Below, piece after piece: positions 61,032-64,000 of a stretch of DNA of 64,000 nucleotides. Origin of the DNA: Macrococcoides bohemicum (GTDB taxonomy: Bacteria > Bacillota > Bacilli > Staphylococcales > Staphylococcaceae). Below the pieces are notes generated by a model. The model was not told the DNA's origin and did not search any database. It saw only the letters and a program-made list of their open reading frames with translations. The stretch is taken from assembly GCF_042658685.1 (NCBI RefSeq), contig NZ_JBHSQY010000012.1; one strand, 5' to 3'. Positions within the stretch are counted from its first letter, which is position 1. Each line of letters begins with the position of its first letter. Made by a program: the position numbers and the translations under genes.

Positions 61032-61808
61032 ATGAAGCAGCATTTGATTTTCTTTGATATTGATGGAACATTATATAATGACGATAAAGAAATGAGTGAG
61101 GATACGAAAGAAACGATTAAAAAGTTGCAGGAAAATGGGCATTTATTAGCGATTGCTACTGGCCGTGCACCTTTTATGTTACAAGAGGTAATTAAAGAAA
61201 CCGGGATAACAAATTATATTTCATTTAATGGACAATATGCGGTGATGAATGGCGAAGTAATCTATGAAAATCCGTTAGATCTGGAAACTTTGAAGCAATT
61301 AGAGAATGATGCAAGTTCAAATGATCATCCACTCGTATTTTTAAATGAACATGAGATGGTCTCTAATATTGAATTTCATGAGAACATTAAGGAGAGTATT
61401 AGTACTTTAAAGTTTGAACATCCAAGATACGAAAAAAATTACTATATCGATAAACCAATCTATCAGACCTTAATCTTCAATAGTGAAGAAGAAGATAAAT
61501 TATATGACGATCAATATAAAATGATAAAGTTTATTAGATGGCATGAAGTTAGTCGTGATGTTGTGCCAGTAAACGGTTCGAAGTTTGAAGGGATTAAAAA
61601 AGTAAGTGAGGCATTGAATATTCCGATAGAAGATTGTATCGCTGTCGGAGATGGTTTGAACGATCTGGAAATGATTCACGGTGTCGGGCTAGGTATTGTA
61701 ATGGGTAATGGGGTAGATGCATTAAAAGAAGTAGCAGATTATGTGACTGAAGATGTGCATAAAGAAGGATTAACAAAAGCATTCAAACATTTTAAATTGA
61801 TAGACTAG
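61032..61808 (+). CDS. HAD-superfamily Cof-type phosphatase (YkrA-like)
   Basis: 258 residues from ATG 61032 after CGGAGG. HAD motif I FFDIDGTLYND (nucleophile Asp), motif II AIATGRAP, and motif III/IV SKFEGIKKVSEAL with AVGDGLNDLEMIHGVGLGIVMGNG; a class IIB cap lies between. It dephosphorylates phosphosugars or flavin/nucleotide-type substrates; the true substrate is unknown. B. subtilis has ykrA in the same neighbourhood between ykzG/rnjA and def/ykyA, supporting orthology. Confidence 0.85.
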   Translation: MKQHLIFFDIDGTLYNDDKEMSEDTKETIKKLQENGHLLAIATGRAPFMLQEVIKETGITNYISFNGQYAVMNGEVIYENPLDLETLKQLENDASSNDHPLVFLNEHEMVSNIEFHENIKESISTLKFEHPRYEKNYYIDKPIYQTLIFNSEEEDKLYDDQYKMIKFIRWHEVSRDVVPVNGSKFEGIKKVSEALNIPIEDCIAVGDGLNDLEMIHGVGLGIVMGNGVDALKEVADYVTEDVHKEGLTKAFKHFKLID

Positions 61809-61819
61809 GAGATAATTAA

Positions 61820-62083
61820 ATGGATAATATAGCAAATATAAAAAAAGTCATTAGTAGCGCTGCCAATCATGAAACTTTAATACTAGATCATCTTGAGTTT
61901 AACAGAAGAGATAACGAAGTTATTATGAACTTTGTTTATCAGAAATTTAATCCAGTAGAAGTACACACAGCACCGCATGTTAATGATCCAATATTCATGG
62001 ATGTAGAAACGATGCGAGAAGTGATTTCGTATTTAGAAGAAGTAGGAATTCGCTACGAAAAAAGAAAAGATGAATTTATTTAA
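61820..62083 (+). CDS. Conserved-looking small protein of unknown function
   Basis: 87 residues, TAGGAG ribosome binding site, 11 bases after the HAD gene. It is a soluble mixed alpha/beta sequence without Cys (ANHETLILDHLEFNRRDNEV; MDVETMREVISYLEEVGIRYEK). No family is recognised. The operon layout suggests it is expressed with the phosphatase gene; it ends at a strong bidirectional terminator. Confidence 0.7.
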   Translation: MDNIANIKKVISSAANHETLILDHLEFNRRDNEVIMNFVYQKFNPVEVHTAPHVNDPIFMDVETMREVISYLEEVGIRYEKRKDEFI

Positions 62084-62129
62084 AAAAAATTATCTGTTAA
62101 AACATTAATGTTTTAACAGATAATTTTTT
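62083..62129. terminator. Bidirectional terminator between the 87-residue ORF and def
   Basis: A near-perfect palindrome, AAAATTATCTGTTAAAAC and its complement around ATTAAT, flanked by A and T runs. The def stop codon lies at its right edge. Confidence 0.9.
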
Positions 62130-62682
62130 ATTGCACAGCGATAGCGTTGTCCTGAACTGCCATCGGATTTTCTTTGTTGATATAGTCATAGAACATTATA
62201 CCGTTTAAATGGTCAATTTCATGTTGAGCAACAATCGCAGCAAAATCTTTTAGACGTAATTTTACTTCGCTGCCATCAGGTTTAAATGCTTTAACAGTAA
62301 TACGAGCATATCTATGAACTAAACCTGGAATGTTTTCGTCGACGCTAAGGCAACCCTCTCCAGTAGGTAAATAAGCTTTTTCAACACTGTGACTGATAAT
62401 CTTTGGATTAATCAATTGATGTTCAACGTACTTTTCAGTTTTTTCATCATAAAAATAAATAACAAGCATACGTTTATTATGATTAAGCTGAGGCGCAGCT
62501 ATACCAACACCGCTACGCAATTTATATTTTTTTGAGAGTTCTTCATCCTGACTCATTTTTAGAAATTCTAGCATATCATCGATTAATTTTTGGTTCTCAT
62601 TCGATAATGGTAGTTCAACTTCCTGTGCTTTTTCTCGCAAAGTTGGATGGCCATCTCGAATGATGTCGTTCATTGTTAGCAT
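62128..62682 (-). CDS. def: Peptide deformylase
   Basis: 184 residues, MLTMNDIIRDGHPTLREKA, very close to S. aureus Def in opening and length (183). The three zinc/iron-site motifs are GVGIAAPQ, EGCLSVDE and QHEIDHLNG. It removes formyl groups from nascent proteins. GAGGAG lies 8-10 bases before the ATG. Confidence 0.95.
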   Translation of the reverse strand: MLTMNDIIRDGHPTLREKAQEVELPLSNENQKLIDDMLEFLKMSQDEELSKKYKLRSGVGIAAPQLNHNKRMLVIYFYDEKTEKYVEHQLINPKIISHSVEKAYLPTGEGCLSVDENIPGLVHRYARITVKAFKPDGSEVKLRLKDFAAIVAQHEIDHLNGIMFYDYINKENPMAVQDNAIAVQ

Positions 62683-62805
62683 CGTAACATCTCCTCACTT
62701 TATTATTATAAAATATATCAGATAATCAGAGGAAATGCATTATATACATTGAAATAATATGTAAAAAAATATAACATTATAAGCAAATAAGAGGAGGCAA
62801 TGTTA

Positions 62806-63438
62806 ATGAAGTGTTTAAAAGGTTTTATATTAGTATTCTTTGTTGTAATACTTGCAGCATGTACGAACAAAACAGCAAACTTAGAAGCTTTTTATCAAAA
62901 AATTGATGAAGCAAATACTAAAGAGCAGCAAATAGTTAGTGTCAGTGAAAAATTAGAGAAATTAGAAAATAATAAATTACAGCTATTTAATAAGGTGAAT
63001 AAAGCGAAATCAGGTGAGATGACTGGCCTTGCAGATCAACTGACAAAAAATACGTCAGAACGTAAAGCAATCGCTAAAAAAGAAGCAGAAATTATGAAGA
63101 AATCTAAAGAAATTTTTGATAAATCAAAGAAAGATGCAAAAGCAATTGAAGATAAAACGCAAAAGCAACAGGTTGAGAAGTTAGTTGGTACTTTAGACGA
63201 GAAATATGCTAAACACTCAGACTTAATGACTTCATATCAAAATATCCTTAATAAAGAGAATGAATTATTTCAATATTTAAAAAAAGATACATTAGATAAA
63301 AACGTGGTTAATGAAAAAATCAATGTTATTTCTAAATTATATAAACAGTTTCAGACAAAGACAGATGATTATACTAAGATAACGCGAGTTGTTGAACAAA
63401 ATAAAAAGCTAATTGTAGAAACATTGAATAAAAACTAA
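62806..63438 (+). CDS. YkyA-like cell-wall-associated lipoprotein
   Basis: 210 residues from ATG 62806 (eight bases after GAGGAGG; the ATG at 62800 is too close). Lipoprotein signal MKCLKGFILVFFVVILAACTN with lipobox LAAC (Cys near residue 19). The mature part is Lys/Glu-rich, almost all helical, and probably coiled coil (KAIAKKEAEIMKKSKEIFDK). B. subtilis ykyA, a putative cell-wall-binding lipoprotein, also sits between def and pdhA, which supports the call. Function unknown. Confidence 0.8.
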   Translation: MKCLKGFILVFFVVILAACTNKTANLEAFYQKIDEANTKEQQIVSVSEKLEKLENNKLQLFNKVNKAKSGEMTGLADQLTKNTSERKAIAKKEAEIMKKSKEIFDKSKKDAKAIEDKTQKQQVEKLVGTLDEKYAKHSDLMTSYQNILNKENELFQYLKKDTLDKNVVNEKINVISKLYKQFQTKTDDYTKITRVVEQNKKLIVETLNKN

Positions 63439-63441
63439 TTA

Positions 63442-63458
63442 TTGTGACAAAACTGTTA
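63442..63458. promoter_or_regulatory. 17-base motif shared with the cydA upstream region
   Basis: TTGTGACAAAACTGTTA, 16 of 17 bases identical to 55704-55720. It directly precedes the cre site of the pdh operon. Confidence 0.5.
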
Positions 63459-63461
63459 AAA

Positions 63462-63475
63462 TGAAAGCGTTTACT
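63462..63475. promoter_or_regulatory. Candidate cre (CcpA) site upstream of pdhA
   Basis: TGAAAGCGTTTACT matches the cre consensus TGWAANCGNTNWCA at 13 of 14 positions (last base differs). It lies 156 bases before pdhA, so carbon-source control is possible, either of pdhA or of a transcript starting here. Confidence 0.6.
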
Positions 63476-63505
63476 GATATATAACAGTGAAAATATTGTG
63501 GTAAT

Positions 63506-63546
63506 ACAGTGCCGACAACCATTGTTGTGACGCTGTTTTTTCTTTT
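63506..63546 (+). terminator. Imperfect hairpin with T-run between ykyA-like gene and pdhA
   Basis: ACAGTGCC-GACAAC and GTTGT-GACGCTGT form an interrupted stem with loop CATT, followed by seven T. It may terminate the lipoprotein transcript or attenuate the pdh leader, since the cre site lies just upstream of it. Confidence 0.6.
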
Positions 63547-63630
63547 ATATCTTTTTCTTTATCTGTAGCACACAAATATGCTATGATAGATTATGTAATT
63601 AAAACATAAATGAAAGGTTTGGTGAAAAGA

Positions 63631-64000
63631 ATGGCTCTTAAGAAAAAAGCCCCATTCGACGCTGTTTCAAATTTACGTGAAATCGAAGAAAAATTTGAAG
63701 TAGTTCAAGTATTAGATTTAGACGGAAATGTAGTTAATGATGCATATATGCCTGAATTAACGGACGAACAATTAGTAGAATTAATGGAAAGAATGGTCTG
63801 GACACGTGTGTTAGATCAACGTTCTATCTCATTAAACAGACAAGGCCGTTTAGGATTCTATGCACCGACAGCTGGTCAGGAAGCTTCTCAATTAGCATCT
63901 CATTATGCTCTTGAAAAAGATGACTTTATTTTACCAGGATATCGTGATGTTCCTCAATTAATCTGGCAAGGTCTACCATTAACAAAAGCATTTTTATGGT
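63631..64000 (+). CDS. pdhA: Pyruvate dehydrogenase E1 alpha subunit, 5' part
   Basis: Translated by hand from ATG 63631 (GAAAGG-TTTGGTG upstream); 123 residues are visible before the window ends. MALKKKAPFDAVSNLREIEE, then MVWTRVLDQRSISLNRQGRLGFY, PTAGQEASQLAS and LPGYRDVPQLIWQGLPL are the conserved start of Firmicute PdhA. It decarboxylates pyruvate with thiamine diphosphate as part of the PDH complex. The location after def and a ykyA-like gene is the standard Bacillales order. The TPP-binding motif lies beyond the window. Confidence 0.93.
   Translation, partial: MALKKKAPFDAVSNLREIEEKFEVVQVLDLDGNVVNDAYMPELTDEQLVELMERMVWTRVLDQRSISLNRQGRLGFYAPTAGQEASQLASHYALEKDDFILPGYRDVPQLIWQGLPLTKAFLW

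Overview
The window is low-GC Firmicute DNA from the Staphylococcaceae. The order purEKCSQLFMNHD, then ptsHI, then cydAB-ktrA, rnjA-rpoY, def and pdhA is the staphylococcal backbone. Protein divergence from Staphylococcus aureus, a divergent nsrR/hmp pair and an ica operon without a local icaR suggest Macrococcus (Macrococcoides) rather than S. aureus. This placement is inferred from recognised proteins, not from a database search. I see no rRNA, tRNA, insertion sequence, integrase, prophage or CRISPR array.

From 1 to 31 kb the window is almost entirely envelope polysaccharide genes. A partial LCP-family ligase gene (minus strand) diverges from a TagG/TagH-type ABC exporter. Next come a degraded C-terminal remnant of an SGNH-type O-acyltransferase gene and a monocistronic glycosyltransferase gene. 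A compact operon follows (4.7-14.65 kb): a GT4 enzyme, an SH3-like/coiled-coil protein, a two-domain glycosyltransferase, two small serine-hydrolase-like proteins, a heparinase II/III-like lyase and an asparagine-synthetase-like protein with no N-terminal glutaminase cysteine. I know no named system with this composition; it is the best candidate here for an undescribed pathway. A UDP-ManNAc dehydrogenase gene, separately terminated, follows. From 16.4 to 31.0 kb lies a Wzx/Wzy-type capsule locus like S. aureus cap5/cap8: capA, capB, capD, capE, capF, capG, a very AT-rich variable core (acetyltransferase, GT4, flippase, polymerase), a second UDP-ManNAc dehydrogenase, a CapL-like transferase, an unrecognised Rossmann protein and the initiating transferase CapM. 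capC is missing between capB and capD.

From 31.3 to 38.2 kb the base composition rises clearly. This block holds icaADBC (poly-N-acetylglucosamine biofilm polymer), nsrR and hmp (nitric oxide sensing and detoxification), folD and purE. Composition drops back within the first tens of codons of purK, which looks like a recombination edge inside an operon. The purine operon then runs to 48.8 kb with overlapping or closely spaced genes, and PurR-box-like motifs lie in the folD-purE gap.

From 48.8 to 64 kb are core genes: an acidic 43-residue protein, an orphan membrane protein, a candidate small RNA with its own promoter and terminator, an RlmI-type rRNA methyltransferase, a DUF697-like protein, ptsHI, a glutaredoxin/phosphoesterase pair, cydAB, ktrA, rpoY-rnjA, a HAD phosphatase, def, a YkyA-like lipoprotein and the start of pdhA. 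Most units end in strong hairpin terminators, several shared by convergent genes. The small RNA at about 50.43-50.51 kb carries an 11-nt segment exactly complementary to the C-rich core I recall for RsaE/RoxS, so it may be a sponge RNA.
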